Shown: positions 1-7,982, counted from the first letter of the stretch. The stretch is 24,542 bases of DNA from Flavobacteriales bacterium UBA720 (GCA_002297505.1 DBLQ01000033.1:1-24542); one strand, 5' to 3'. Notes: a model not told the origin generated them from the letters alone. Made by a program: numbers and translations.

Positions 1-1
1 G

Positions 2-934
2 ATGGGCGGTCATCTGACGCACGGCTCAGCGGTTAATTTTTCCGGAATCCAGTATGAAGTATGCTCTTACGGCGTTCAGCGGGAAACGGGTTTAATTGAT
101 TACGAACAGATGCGGGAAGTGGCACTTCGCGAAAAACCGAAGATGCTGATTGCAGGCTTTTCCGCTTATTCCAGAGATTTAGATTATGCCAGGTTCCGCG
201 AAGTGGCGGACGAAATCGGCGCGACATTGTGGGCAGATATTGCACATCCTGCCGGTCTGGTTGCGAAAGGCTTGCTCAATAACCCGTTTGAACACTGCCA
301 CGTCGTCACTACCACAACGCACAAAACCTTGAGAGGTCCGCGCGGCGGCATGATCATGATGGGCAAAGATTTTGAAAATACTTACGGCCATAAAACGCCA
401 AAGGGTGAGACCAAAATGATGAGCGCCGTTTTAGACAGCGCCGTTTTTCCAGGCATTCAGGGTGGTCCATTGGAACACGTTATTGGTGCCAAAGCTGTGG
501 CATTTGCAGAAGCTATTGATTCAAAATTTGAAGTTTATGCAAAACAGGTTAAGGCTAATGCACAGGCTTTGGCAAAGGCCATGATCGATCTTGGTTTCGA
601 AATCGTGAGCGGTGGAACAGATAATCACCTCATGTTGATCGATTTGAGAAACAAAAATGTGAACGGCAAAGAAACCGAAAAAGCCCTGGTAAAAGCCGAC
701 ATCACGTGCAACAAAAATATGGTGCCGTTTGATGACAAGTCGCCTTTCACCACGTCAGGAATCAGACTCGGAACGGCAGCCATCACCACCAGAGGTCTGA
801 AGGAAAATGACATGGAAACCATTGCAGGCCTAATCTCCGAAGTGGTGGATGACATCAAAAACGAAACAAGACTGGAATCCGTCAAGAAAAAAGTCAATGA
901 ATTAATGGAAGGCCACGCATTGTTCAACTATTAA
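2..934 (+). CDS. glyA: Serine hydroxymethyltransferase, C-terminal part (5' end outside window)
   Basis: This PLP enzyme interconverts serine and glycine while passing a one-carbon unit to tetrahydrofolate; it is cytosolic. The reading frame is open at the left edge, so the methionine at base 2 is internal. The visible 310 residues begin at the family motif MGGHLTHGS, and roughly 120 N-terminal residues are missing by comparison with E. coli GlyA. The PLP-binding lysine lies in TTTTHKTLRGPRGG (fragment residues 103-116, Lys108). A Bacteroidota-style stretch follows at about 126-155 and ends in FPGIQGGP. The C-terminus (SGIRLGTAAITTRG, 252-265) is intact and the stop is TAA. A terminator lies 18 bases downstream, so the gene is transcriptionally separate from recX. 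Identification is very secure. Confidence 0.97.
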   Translation: MGGHLTHGSAVNFSGIQYEVCSYGVQRETGLIDYEQMREVALREKPKMLIAGFSAYSRDLDYARFREVADEIGATLWADIAHPAGLVAKGLLNNPFEHCHVVTTTTHKTLRGPRGGMIMMGKDFENTYGHKTPKGETKMMSAVLDSAVFPGIQGGPLEHVIGAKAVAFAEAIDSKFEVYAKQVKANAQALAKAMIDLGFEIVSGGTDNHLMLIDLRNKNVNGKETEKALVKADITCNKNMVPFDDKSPFTTSGIRLGTAAITTRGLKENDMETIAGLISEVVDDIKNETRLESVKKKVNELMEGHALFNY

Positions 935-951
935 TCTTATAAATCATGAAC

Positions 952-979
952 AAGGGCGGTTACACAGCGCCTTTTTTTG
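952..979 (+). terminator. Rho-independent terminator of glyA
   Basis: AAGG-G-CG (952-958) pairs with CGCCTT (968-973), with one bulged G and a 9-base loop, and is followed by a run of seven T. It lies 18 bases after the glyA stop. Confidence 0.7.
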
Positions 980-988
980 TTAATGAAG

Positions 989-1122
989 GTTAATGGTTGA
1001 AGGTTCAAGGTGTAAGATGTCAGATGCTAAATGCGAGGATCAAGATTCAATGTGCCAGATGCAAGGTTCAGGATTCAAAATTTTAGAGTCAAAGTTGAGG
1101 GTGTGATATTCAAGATACCAGC
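989..1122. repeat. Degenerate GGTTCAAG/GATTCAAG low-complexity tract
   Basis: This is the left half of the 339-base glyA-recX spacer. Imperfect copies of a short word recur here: AAGGTTCAAGG, CAAGATTCAA, GCAAGGTTCAGGATTCAA and ATTCAAGATACC. No coding potential is evident. Its first bases (TTAATGGTTGA, about 991-1001) are nearly the complement of the TCAACCATCAA units at the other end of the spacer, so the two halves could fold back weakly on each other. This resembles the low-complexity intergenic tracts common in Chryseobacterium-like genomes (general knowledge, not tested here). Confidence 0.5.
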
Positions 1123-1150
1123 TGAAATTATTTAATAGCGATCCTCTATT

Positions 1151-1260
1151 AGCCATTATCCATTCGCCAACAGCCATACGCAAGAAGCCAGAAGCCATCA
1201 GCCATCCATCAACCATCAACTCCCAACCATCAACCATCAACTATCAACCATCAACCATCA
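1151..1260. repeat. CATCAAC heptamer-like repeat tract upstream of recX
   Basis: Degenerate AGCCAT / CCATCA units become nearly regular CATCAAC heptamers at about 1205-1260, with variants CATCAGC, CATCAACT and TATCAAC. The tract ends about 13 bases before the recX start codon, and the remaining bases are C-rich, so there is no ordinary AT-rich leader. The same word family reappears at 14981-14998 inside a glycosyltransferase reading frame. Spacers of unique sequence are absent, so this is not a CRISPR array. Confidence 0.7.
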
Positions 1261-1273
1261 TCCCCCCATCCCC

Positions 1274-1735
1274 ATGCCCGAAAAAAAATCCTATACCTTC
1301 GACGAAATCAAACTCAAGCTGGTGAACTACTGCGTTTATCAGGACCGTTGTCATGCCGAAGTGGAGAAGAAGATGCGGGAATTTCTCCTGATTCCGGAAG
1401 CGAAGGATGAGATTATGCTCTATCTCATAAAGGAGAATTACCTGAATGAGGAGCGCTTCACCAGAAGCTACATCAGAGGCAAGTTTTACATCAAGCATTG
1501 GGGACGCAACAAGATCAGGATGAATCTGAAACAGAAAGGCATCACAGAAAAACTAATTGTCCAATGCATGGACGAGATTGATGACGATGATTATCTGGCA
1601 GTCATCCGGAAGATCTACGAAGATTATGCGGCAAAGCAGAAAGGGCTCCAGGAATACCAAAAGAAGATAAAAACCACCCGGTTCCTAATGTCAAAAGGCT
1701 TTGAATACGACAGTATTAACATTGCGATTCAGTGA
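1274..1735 (+). CDS. recX: RecX-family regulatory protein
   Basis: RecX proteins are small all-helical proteins that bind RecA filaments and modulate recombination and the SOS response. The 153-residue product fits the family length. It carries the typical repeat pattern YLNEERFTRSYIRGKFYIKHWG (about residues 56-77, two parts), followed by a lysine/arginine-rich helix and LKQKGI (about 85-90). The terminal KTTRFLMSKGFEYDSI matches the last helical repeat (residue family FL-xx-GF). The start used is the first ATG after the CATCAAC repeat tract. The frame stays open upstream through the repeat but has no other ATG there. RecA is not nearby. Expression signals are obscured by the repeat tract, so the promoter may be within it or upstream. 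Confidence 0.9.
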   Translation: MPEKKSYTFDEIKLKLVNYCVYQDRCHAEVEKKMREFLLIPEAKDEIMLYLIKENYLNEERFTRSYIRGKFYIKHWGRNKIRMNLKQKGITEKLIVQCMDEIDDDDYLAVIRKIYEDYAAKQKGLQEYQKKIKTTRFLMSKGFEYDSINIAIQ

Positions 1736-1816
1736 ATGAAATGCTATATTAAATTAATTTAATCTACTATTTTCAAGGCAATCAAAAATATTTCTTAAAA
1801 ATAAATAAAAAATTCA

Positions 1817-1824
1817 TAATTTCG
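1817..1824 (+). promoter_or_regulatory. Candidate -7 element of the polysaccharide locus
   Basis: TAATTTCG matches the Bacteroidota -7 consensus TAnnTTTG at 7 of 8 positions. It sits 25 bases before the ATG at 1850 in a 114-base AT-rich gap after recX. A convincing -33 TTTG is not seen. The position makes it the best candidate for driving the locus from 1850 on. Confidence 0.4.
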
Positions 1825-1849
1825 TCCCAAATTTTATTAACGAAATTTC

Positions 1850-2467
1850 ATGAGAAAGCTTAGTGTTATATGTTTATTGCTGATGATAGGAACCATCAGT
1901 GCTCAGGCGATAAAATATGGTGTCACAGCCAACTTCCATCAAACATCCATTGTGAAAGTACATGATTATTCTAAAGGGGCTTTTGGTGGTGGAATTGGGG
2001 TTTTTGCAGACGTAGCACTAGTGCCTAACGATATTTATGATTCGTCATGGCTTTATCTGTCTCCTCAGGTTGAGTTTAGTATGCAAGGGGAAAATGCAAA
2101 TCATCCGAAGGAAGGTAAACAGCAGTACCATAATAATTATGTTGGTATTCCATTATATATTAAATATTTTCTACGTAACCATGGATACAAAGGAGATCTT
2201 TATTTTATGGTTGGACCTCGAATCGAATTTTTATTGTCCGAAAAGAGATCAGGACCGCCTGCTGATTTTGAGTCACAGGAGCAACGCATCAATAGCTTCG
2301 GGTACGGCATTTCCTTAGGCGCTGGGATTAAAATTAATGATAAGATGGATGCCTTCATCCGCTTAGACCGAGGAATGTCAAAAATATATCCAGATTATAC
2401 GAGAGATGCTACTTATAACAGAATGTTGGGTCTCGGTATCAACTTTTATCTGGGAGAAACTAACTAA
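1850..2467 (+). CDS. Outer-membrane beta-barrel protein at head of polysaccharide locus
   Basis: The 205-residue product starts with a clear Sec signal peptide (residues 1-20, hydrophobic core ICLLLMIGTI, cleavage near SAQA). Alternating hydrophobic strands with aromatic girdle residues follow (for example YVGIPLYIKYFL and FGYGISLGAGIKI), ending in LGLGINFYLGETN. This is the pattern of the OMP_b-brl/PorT-like small barrels of Bacteroidota. It lies 40 bases upstream of the Wza-like gene, and as the first gene of the run it may assist polysaccharide export or simply share the promoter; that role is inferred. The C-terminal residue is Asn rather than the Phe typical of proteobacterial barrels, which is not unusual in this phylum. 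No enzyme motif is visible. Confidence 0.72.
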   Translation: MRKLSVICLLLMIGTISAQAIKYGVTANFHQTSIVKVHDYSKGAFGGGIGVFADVALVPNDIYDSSWLYLSPQVEFSMQGENANHPKEGKQQYHNNYVGIPLYIKYFLRNHGYKGDLYFMVGPRIEFLLSEKRSGPPADFESQEQRINSFGYGISLGAGIKINDKMDAFIRLDRGMSKIYPDYTRDATYNRMLGLGINFYLGETN

Positions 2468-2507
2468 AATTTTATCTGTGAAATGATTCAAGTCTCACAG
2501 TATTTCA

Positions 2508-3296
2508 ATGAAAAAATTACTATTATTTCTGATCATTTTATGTCTGGCAGCTTCCTGTAAGCCCAAACAGAATATGATCTATATGAGCAATAACAATTTT
2601 CAGCAGGAAGTATCTCAGGCCCGATATGAAGGTCTGCATATACAGGAAGGTGATGTTTTGGAAATTATTGTTACTGCATTGGATGAGCTGGCGGTAAAAC
2701 CATTTAATAAAACCACAATGCAACGAACTGGTGAAGAGAGTGGCACTGGTGGTTCTATGCGTTTGGGAGATAATGAGTATCAAGTGACATCAGATGGTTA
2801 TATATCATTCCCAGTTTTAGGTAATGTGTACTGTATAGGTATGACCAAACAACAGCTTAAGGCACAGTTAGACGACCGCCTTAAACAATATCTTACAGAA
2901 CCTGTTTTGAGTATAAGACTGGTTAATTTTAATATTAGTGTTTTAGGAGAAGTTGCATCTCCTGGTCAAAAGACCAGTCCTACTGAGAAAATTAATATCT
3001 TCCAGGCCTTGGCTTTAGCAGGGGATATGAAAGACTCAGCAAACCGTACCAATGTTAAACTGATACGTTATTCCGAAGAGTCGGGTAAAGATGTGACCTA
3101 TAATTTGGATATATCTGAAGCCGCTATTGTCAATTCACCCTACTACTATCTACAGCAGAATGATATTGTTTATGTAGAGCCAGACAGGAACAAGCAAATT
3201 TCCGCCAATTCAACAAATCCTAACAGAGGTTTATTATTGCAATTGGCCAGCGTCGCATTAGCAGTATCAACAATCATAATTGCCTTATCCAGATAA
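2508..3296 (+). CDS. Wza-like polysaccharide export lipoprotein
   Basis: This is an outer-membrane polysaccharide export protein of the Poly_export/SLBB class. The N-terminus is a lipoprotein signal with lipobox LAASC, placing the lipidated cysteine at residue 17. A Poly_export domain starts at LHIQEGDVLEI (43-53) and continues through DGYISFPVLGNVYCIGMT (96-113). An SLBB-type domain follows at about 144-190 (VLGEVASPGQ, INIFQALALAGD). At 262 residues it is shorter than E. coli Wza (about 379). It ends in a hydrophobic helix (about 241-260) instead of Wza's long amphipathic barrel helix. Only 3 bases separate it from the Wzc-like gene, so co-translation and a shared export complex are expected. 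The start ATG gives a complete signal peptide. Confidence 0.93.
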   Translation: MKKLLLFLIILCLAASCKPKQNMIYMSNNNFQQEVSQARYEGLHIQEGDVLEIIVTALDELAVKPFNKTTMQRTGEESGTGGSMRLGDNEYQVTSDGYISFPVLGNVYCIGMTKQQLKAQLDDRLKQYLTEPVLSIRLVNFNISVLGEVASPGQKTSPTEKINIFQALALAGDMKDSANRTNVKLIRYSEESGKDVTYNLDISEAAIVNSPYYYLQQNDIVYVEPDRNKQISANSTNPNRGLLLQLASVALAVSTIIIALSR

Positions 3297-3299
3297 TCT

Positions 3300-5600
3300 A
3301 TGGAATTATTAGATAGCCAGCCGGCTGTTAAGAAAGGAAAGCTGAATCTTAAAAAAGAGATTTTCAAATACCTCCGTTACTGGTATTGGATACTTTTTAG
3401 CGTCATATTATTTTTCATTGCTGCTAAAGTTTACCTTAGATATACTACGCCACAATATCTGTCCAAAACGACGCTGCAATTTCCACAGACCAATGCTACA
3501 AAGGGTGTGATGCTGAGTGATCTTGCCACATTAGGCAATGGACTGTCTGAAATAAGTGAGCTTCAGGGAGAGACAACTGCTATTATGTCTAAACCTATTC
3601 TTTCGAAAGTTGTAATAGGGCTTAACCTGAATGTCAGCTATTTTGGCGTGGGTGCCATCAAAGAAAGCGAACTGTATACGTCATCACCAGTGGAGGGCAA
3701 GGTATTGGTGGTTACAGATTATAATTTTTCTTCCGTAGCGTACACTGTCACTTATAAAGGCAATAACAGTTTCGAACTTTCGGAAGGTCCTTTACTTAAA
3801 GGAAAAAATATTTTTAGATTTGGCGACCCTGTTCGCCTGCCATTTGGTAGCGTAATGCTGCGGATGAAAAGCGGCAGATCTTCATTTGAGCCTATAAAAA
3901 TTATTTTTTCCAGTATAGATAATCGCGTTGCAGCCTTAGAAAATTCCATCACGGTAACATTGCCCGAGAATAAAGGCTTACTGATGGATGTAAGCATTGT
4001 AGGAGCCATCCCGGTTAAATCCAGAGATATTCTTACAGAATTGACATCACAATATAACAAGGAAAGCGTCATTGATCGTAATCTCGAGGCCCAGAATACC
4101 CAGGACTTTATCAATGGTAGATTAGAAATCATCTCGCAGGACCTATCCGGAATTGAGGGTGAAAAGGAATCTTTTAAAAGGAAAAATGAGATCACTGACC
4201 TTGATGCGCAGGCAGAATTAGCACTCACTAATTCTAATGATAACGTTAAACAGATTGTCAATTACCAGATACAGCTTGATCTTGTAAGATCTATACTCAA
4301 TGCGAGTTCTTCCGAACAACTGATTCCCTCCAATATGGGACTTTCTGCTCCTACTGAAACGTATATCGCAAGATACAATGATCTGCTTCTGACGAGAAAC
4401 AAAACTTTGAAACAAGCTACTGGACAGAATCCCTCCGTAATTGTTCTTAATAAGGAAATCAGCGAGATGCGCAACCTCATCCGCCAGAACCTTATGGAGT
4501 CACAAGAAGCACTGCAGATTCAGATTGGCGAGTTGCAGGGACGTTTGCGTGCAGATAAAACCAGAATCTACAATTATCCGACACAGGAAAAAATATTTCG
4601 TGGAATAGAGCGCCAGCAGAATCTCAAAGAACAATTGTATTTATTTCTCCTCCAGAAAAGAGAAGAGAACGCCATTACTCTGGCTGTTACAGCACCCAAA
4701 GCCAAGGTTCTGAATCCGGCCTACACAGTAGGAGTGGTGAATCCCGACAGACAGAAAATCACACTTGGTGCTTTATTAGCGGGTCTCCTGCTTCCACTTG
4801 TGATCTTATTTGCCAAGTATTCATCCGACAGTAAAGTCTATACCAAAGACCAGATCCAAAACGCAATTGGCAATGCCCTGGTAATTGCAGAAATACCTGA
4901 AAATCAGAAAGGTGGGGATCGTATAGCTCTAAATGACTTCTCCGTCTTTGCCGAGTCCTTTCGCATCCTAACATCCAATCTAAAATTCATCTTGAAATCT
5001 AAGGAAAGTGACATCGAAAGTGATGTGATTTTAGTGACCTCCTCTGTGAAGGGTGAGGGTAAAACAACCGTAGCTTTTAATACGGCGGCAACCTTATCAG
5101 GCAACTCCAGAGTATTACTGATAGGAGCCGATATAAGGAATCCTCAGCTTCAGCGTTTTGTAAAGAATCAGGGCGAAGGTCTAACCGATTTTTTGATATC
5201 CGATGGTACCGATGTTAGCCCGCTCATCGTTCCCTCTGGATTTACTGATAATCTGGATATCCTGTTCAGTGGTGCTGTAGCGCCCAATCCTAACGATTTG
5301 CTGGAGATGAAAAAGTTTGATCAAATGATTAGCAGACTTAGAGAGACTTACCGTTACATAGTCATCGACTCTGCGCCAGTAATGTTAGTAAGTGATACGA
5401 TGCACCTGATAGAGGTTGCTGATGTTATTTTATATATTATCAAGTCCAATTATACAGATCAGCAGATGTTGGATTTCGCAGATGAATTCAAACATACGCA
5501 CCACGACAGAAATATTTCTTTCGTTCTGAACAATGTTAAACCCGAAGATAGCCGCTATGGCAACAAGTATGGTTATGGGTATTATTCTGATAGAAAATAA
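3300..5600 (+). CDS. Wzc-like polysaccharide co-polymerase and tyrosine autokinase
   Basis: This 766-residue inner-membrane protein combines a Wzz chain-length domain with a cytosolic BY-kinase. TM1 is at about 27-46, a long periplasmic region with helical coiled-coil character follows (about 260-460), and TM2 is at about 488-506 (TLGALLAGLLLPLVILFA). The kinase has Walker A VTSSVKGEGKTT (579-590, Lys588), Walker A' LLIGADIRNPQ (Asp611, Arg613) and Walker B YIVIDSAP (Asp690). The C-terminal tyrosine cluster YGNKYGYGYYSDRK contains Tyr753, 757, 759, 761 and 762, the expected autophosphorylation sites. Position 609 is Gly where proteobacterial enzymes have the first Asp of the A' DxDxR motif. 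No cognate Wzb phosphatase is in the window. It likely works with the preceding export protein to set chain length and drive export. Confidence 0.95.
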   Translation: MELLDSQPAVKKGKLNLKKEIFKYLRYWYWILFSVILFFIAAKVYLRYTTPQYLSKTTLQFPQTNATKGVMLSDLATLGNGLSEISELQGETTAIMSKPILSKVVIGLNLNVSYFGVGAIKESELYTSSPVEGKVLVVTDYNFSSVAYTVTYKGNNSFELSEGPLLKGKNIFRFGDPVRLPFGSVMLRMKSGRSSFEPIKIIFSSIDNRVAALENSITVTLPENKGLLMDVSIVGAIPVKSRDILTELTSQYNKESVIDRNLEAQNTQDFINGRLEIISQDLSGIEGEKESFKRKNEITDLDAQAELALTNSNDNVKQIVNYQIQLDLVRSILNASSSEQLIPSNMGLSAPTETYIARYNDLLLTRNKTLKQATGQNPSVIVLNKEISEMRNLIRQNLMESQEALQIQIGELQGRLRADKTRIYNYPTQEKIFRGIERQQNLKEQLYLFLLQKREENAITLAVTAPKAKVLNPAYTVGVVNPDRQKITLGALLAGLLLPLVILFAKYSSDSKVYTKDQIQNAIGNALVIAEIPENQKGGDRIALNDFSVFAESFRILTSNLKFILKSKESDIESDVILVTSSVKGEGKTTVAFNTAATLSGNSRVLLIGADIRNPQLQRFVKNQGEGLTDFLISDGTDVSPLIVPSGFTDNLDILFSGAVAPNPNDLLEMKKFDQMISRLRETYRYIVIDSAPVMLVSDTMHLIEVADVILYIIKSNYTDQQMLDFADEFKHTHHDRNISFVLNNVKPEDSRYGNKYGYGYYSDRK

Positions 5601-5611
5601 AAATAATTTAA

Positions 5612-6013
5612 ATGATCACTCCTACACTCATAAGTTTACCAAAAATAGTAGATCCCAGAGGCAATCTGTCTTTTTTTGAACATCCAAACCAGTTGCCATT
5701 TGAAATAGCAAGAACCTATTGGATTTATGACGTTCCCGGTGGGGAAATCCGTGGTAGTCATGCTTTTAGGGAGCAACAAGAATTTATTGTAGCTTTGTCC
5801 GGCAGTTTCGATGTGGTATTGAATGATGGCGTAAATGAAAAACGGTTTTCATTAAATAGATCATACAATGGATTGTTTATTCCTAAGATGTATTGGAGAA
5901 GGCTTGAAAATTTTTCGACAAACTCGCTAGCACTCATTGTTTCAGATAAAACCTATGATGAAAATGATTATATAAGGGGTTTTGAAGAATTTAAAAGTTT
6001 GAAGAATGGATAA
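5612..6013 (+). CDS. FdtA/WxcM-like cupin, divergent copy (sugar 3,4-ketoisomerase family)
   Basis: The 133-residue cupin belongs to the FdtA/QdtA family, which converts dTDP-4-keto-6-deoxyglucose to the 3-keto isomer. The family core is present: YWIYDVPGGEIRGSHAF (36-52), then a glycine turn ALSGSFDVVLNDG (61-73) and the LNRSYNGLFIPKMYWRRLENF segment (81-101, split here by eye). The second histidine of the family's His-x-His pair is Phe52 here (RGSHAF rather than RGAHAH), so it may have altered chemistry, act on another substrate, or be a partner subunit. It overlaps the following paralogue by 8 bases, implying coupled translation. Family membership is secure; activity is not. Confidence 0.82.
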   Translation: MITPTLISLPKIVDPRGNLSFFEHPNQLPFEIARTYWIYDVPGGEIRGSHAFREQQEFIVALSGSFDVVLNDGVNEKRFSLNRSYNGLFIPKMYWRRLENFSTNSLALIVSDKTYDENDYIRGFEEFKSLKNG

Positions 6014-6422
6014 AAAATCAGTTTTTGAATGTTCAGTCATAGATTTGGGGAAAATTAGTTTTTCCGAAGGAAATCTAACAGTCATAGAAAACAATTCGCA
6101 ATTTCCATTTCATGTTAAAAGAGTTTTTTATCTCTATGATATTGCTGGTGGAGAAAGCAGAGGAGCTCACGCACACAAAGATTGCCATCAGTTTTTAATA
6201 GCGGCGAGCGGAAGCTTTGAAGTTGAACTGGATGACGGCACGTATAAAAGACAAGTTTTTTTGAACCGACCGAATATCGGTCTTCATATTCCACCTGGGG
6301 TTTGGGCTTCAGAAGTTAATTTCTCCTCAGGAGCAATTTGTTTGGTTTTAGCTTCCCATGCTTACAATGAGAAAGACTATATAAGAAATTACAATGATTT
6401 TCTAAATTATATCAATGAGTAA
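6006..6422 (+). CDS. dTDP-4-keto-6-deoxyglucose 3,4-ketoisomerase (FdtA/QdtA-like)
   Basis: This 138-residue cupin is a paralogue of the preceding gene but keeps the complete motif GGESRGAHAHK (48-58), with His55 and His57 at the positions implicated in catalysis in FdtA. The remaining family signature is AASGSFEVELDDG (66-78) and LNRPNIGLHIPPGVW (86-100). In the known pathway the product is the 3-keto sugar that is then transaminated and acetylated to dTDP-Fuc3NAc (FdtA route) or dTDP-Qui3NAc (QdtA route). The next two genes supply exactly those steps. Which epimer is made cannot be told from the sequence by eye. It overlaps both neighbours by 8 bases. Confidence 0.88.
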   Translation: MDKKSVFECSVIDLGKISFSEGNLTVIENNSQFPFHVKRVFYLYDIAGGESRGAHAHKDCHQFLIAASGSFEVELDDGTYKRQVFLNRPNIGLHIPPGVWASEVNFSSGAICLVLASHAYNEKDYIRNYNDFLNYINE

Positions 6423-6879
6423 AATTCATCCGCTATCAGATGTACAGTCATCTAATATAGGTGCTGATACTTTTGTTTGGCAATTTTCTGTTATTTTGAA
6501 GGATGCCATTATTGGAAATAATTGCAATATCAATTGTCAGGTATTTATAGAAAATGATGTATTGATAGGAGATAATGTGACCATCAAACCAGGTGTTCAG
6601 ATTTGGGATGGGTTACGGATTGAAGACAATGTTTTCATAGGCCCAAACGTAACTTTTACCAATGATCGTTACCCTAGATCCAAACAATACCCGGAAGAAT
6701 TTCAAGAGACCATCATCAAAACAGGAGCAAGTATTGGAGCAAATGCAACCATTTTAGGTGGGATTACAATTGGTGAAAACGCTTTAGTAGGAGCAGGAAG
6801 CGTTGTTACAAAAAATGTTCCTGCAAATGAACTATGGGTAGGAAATCCGGCCAGAAAAATTAGAAATATAGAAAAATGA
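6415..6879 (+). CDS. Sugar N-acetyltransferase, left-handed beta-helix (FdtC/WlbB-like)
   Basis: The 154-residue protein is built of hexapeptide repeats (for example AIIGNN, VLIGDN, VFIGPN, ASIGAN, ITIGEN, ALVGAG), the left-handed parallel beta-helix of acyl-CoA dependent transferases. The FTNDRYPRS loop (81-89) with Asn83-Asp84 is typical of the FdtC/QdtC/WlbB group, which acetylates a 3-amino group on nucleotide-linked sugars. The end ELWVGNPARKIR is also characteristic. Between a ketoisomerase and an aminotransferase it is expected to acetylate dTDP-3-amino-3,6-dideoxyhexose. It overlaps the next gene by ATGA. Confidence 0.9.
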   Translation: MSKIHPLSDVQSSNIGADTFVWQFSVILKDAIIGNNCNINCQVFIENDVLIGDNVTIKPGVQIWDGLRIEDNVFIGPNVTFTNDRYPRSKQYPEEFQETIIKTGASIGANATILGGITIGENALVGAGSVVTKNVPANELWVGNPARKIRNIEK

Positions 6880-7982
6880 TTAAATTCTTAGACCTGCAAA
6901 AAATAAATCTCTCTCATCAAGCTGAGATTGAAGAAAGACTCTTGAATACTTTCCGTTCGGGTTGGTATCTTCTAGGTAATGAAGTAAAGAATTTTGAAGA
7001 AAATCTGGCAAAACATACTGGTAGCAAGTACGCCATTGGAGTAGCAAACGGTTTAGACGCTTTGCGATTGATTCTTAGAGCTTATATTGAGTTAGGAATC
7101 ATGCAAAAAGGCGACGAGATTGTCGTTCCTGCCAATACTTATATTGCCTCTATCCTTGCAATTTCGGATAACGGATTGGTTCCTGTTTTGGTAGAGCCGT
7201 CCTTGGATCATTACAATATTGATATTGATAAAGTTGAAGAAAAAATTACTTCAAAGACAAAAGGAATTCTAATAGTTCACCTTTACGGTAGAGTCATTTT
7301 TTCAGAAAAATTAAAAGAAATTGCTGGAAAATATCAGCTGAAAATCATCGAAGACAATGCACAGGCGATTGGAGCGAAATGGAAAAATGCCAACACGGGA
7401 AATCTAGGTGATGCGGCGGGCTTTAGCTTTTATCCGGGTAAAAATCTGGGAGCTTTGGGCGATGCAGGAGGCATTACGACCAATGATGATACGCTAGCGA
7501 AAACTATTCGGGCTCTAGCCAATTATGGTTCCAGCCAAAAATATGTCAATATCTACCAAGGATTAAATTCTCGATTGGATGAAATACAGGCGGCAGTTTT
7601 GGACGTAAAACTAAAATATATTGATGCTGAAAATGACCGTAGAAAAGAGATTGCAGCGCGATACATTGATGAGATCGAAAATCCAAATATCGTTTTACCA
7701 GAAAATCCTTCTGACACGGCAGAACATGTTTGGCATATATTCATCATCCGAACTGAAAATAGAGAAAAGCTGCAGAATTATCTGACTGAGAATGGCGTTC
7801 AAACTTTAATTCATTACCCTATCCCACCGCATAAGCAAGAAGCTTACAAAGAGTGGAATGATTGGTCATTTCCTATTACAGAGATGATCCATAATGAAGT
7901 TTTGAGTTTACCAATTAGCCCGGTGATGAGTGATGAGGAAATTGTAAAAGTGATTAAAGTGATTAATCAATTTAATGTCTGA
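6876..7982 (+). CDS. DegT/DnrJ/EryC1/StrS sugar 3-aminotransferase (FdtB/QdtB-like)
   Basis: The 368-residue PLP-dependent enzyme transfers an amino group to a keto sugar nucleotide. Visible motifs are GSKYAIGVANGLDAL (family substrate/PLP region), GDEIVVPANTYIASILA, EDNAQAIGAKW, and the Schiff-base lysine in FYPGKNLGALGDAG (Lys189). NYGSSQKYVNIYQGLNSRLDE completes the family signature. Context with FdtA-like isomerases and an FdtC-like acetyltransferase points to C-3 transamination giving dTDP-Fuc3N or dTDP-Qui3N. The upstream RmlA and RmlB enzymes are not in this window and must lie elsewhere. It overlaps the flippase gene by 8 bases. Confidence 0.93.
   Translation: MIKFLDLQKINLSHQAEIEERLLNTFRSGWYLLGNEVKNFEENLAKHTGSKYAIGVANGLDALRLILRAYIELGIMQKGDEIVVPANTYIASILAISDNGLVPVLVEPSLDHYNIDIDKVEEKITSKTKGILIVHLYGRVIFSEKLKEIAGKYQLKIIEDNAQAIGAKWKNANTGNLGDAAGFSFYPGKNLGALGDAGGITTNDDTLAKTIRALANYGSSQKYVNIYQGLNSRLDEIQAAVLDVKLKYIDAENDRRKEIAARYIDEIENPNIVLPENPSDTAEHVWHIFIIRTENREKLQNYLTENGVQTLIHYPIPPHKQEAYKEWNDWSFPITEMIHNEVLSLPISPVMSDEEIVKVIKVINQFNV

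Noticed and set aside
1151..1260. Possible CRISPR array
   Set aside because: Units are about 7 bases and directly adjacent, with no spacers of unique sequence and no cas genes.
1040..1498. Minus-strand frames reading MVDGW repeats
   Set aside because: They come from the CATCAAC low-complexity tract and the reverse of recX; no real protein is supported.
3752..4261. Minus-strand open frame of 169 codons opposite the Wzc-like gene
   Set aside because: It lies wholly within the coiled-coil region of the kinase gene and has no independent support.
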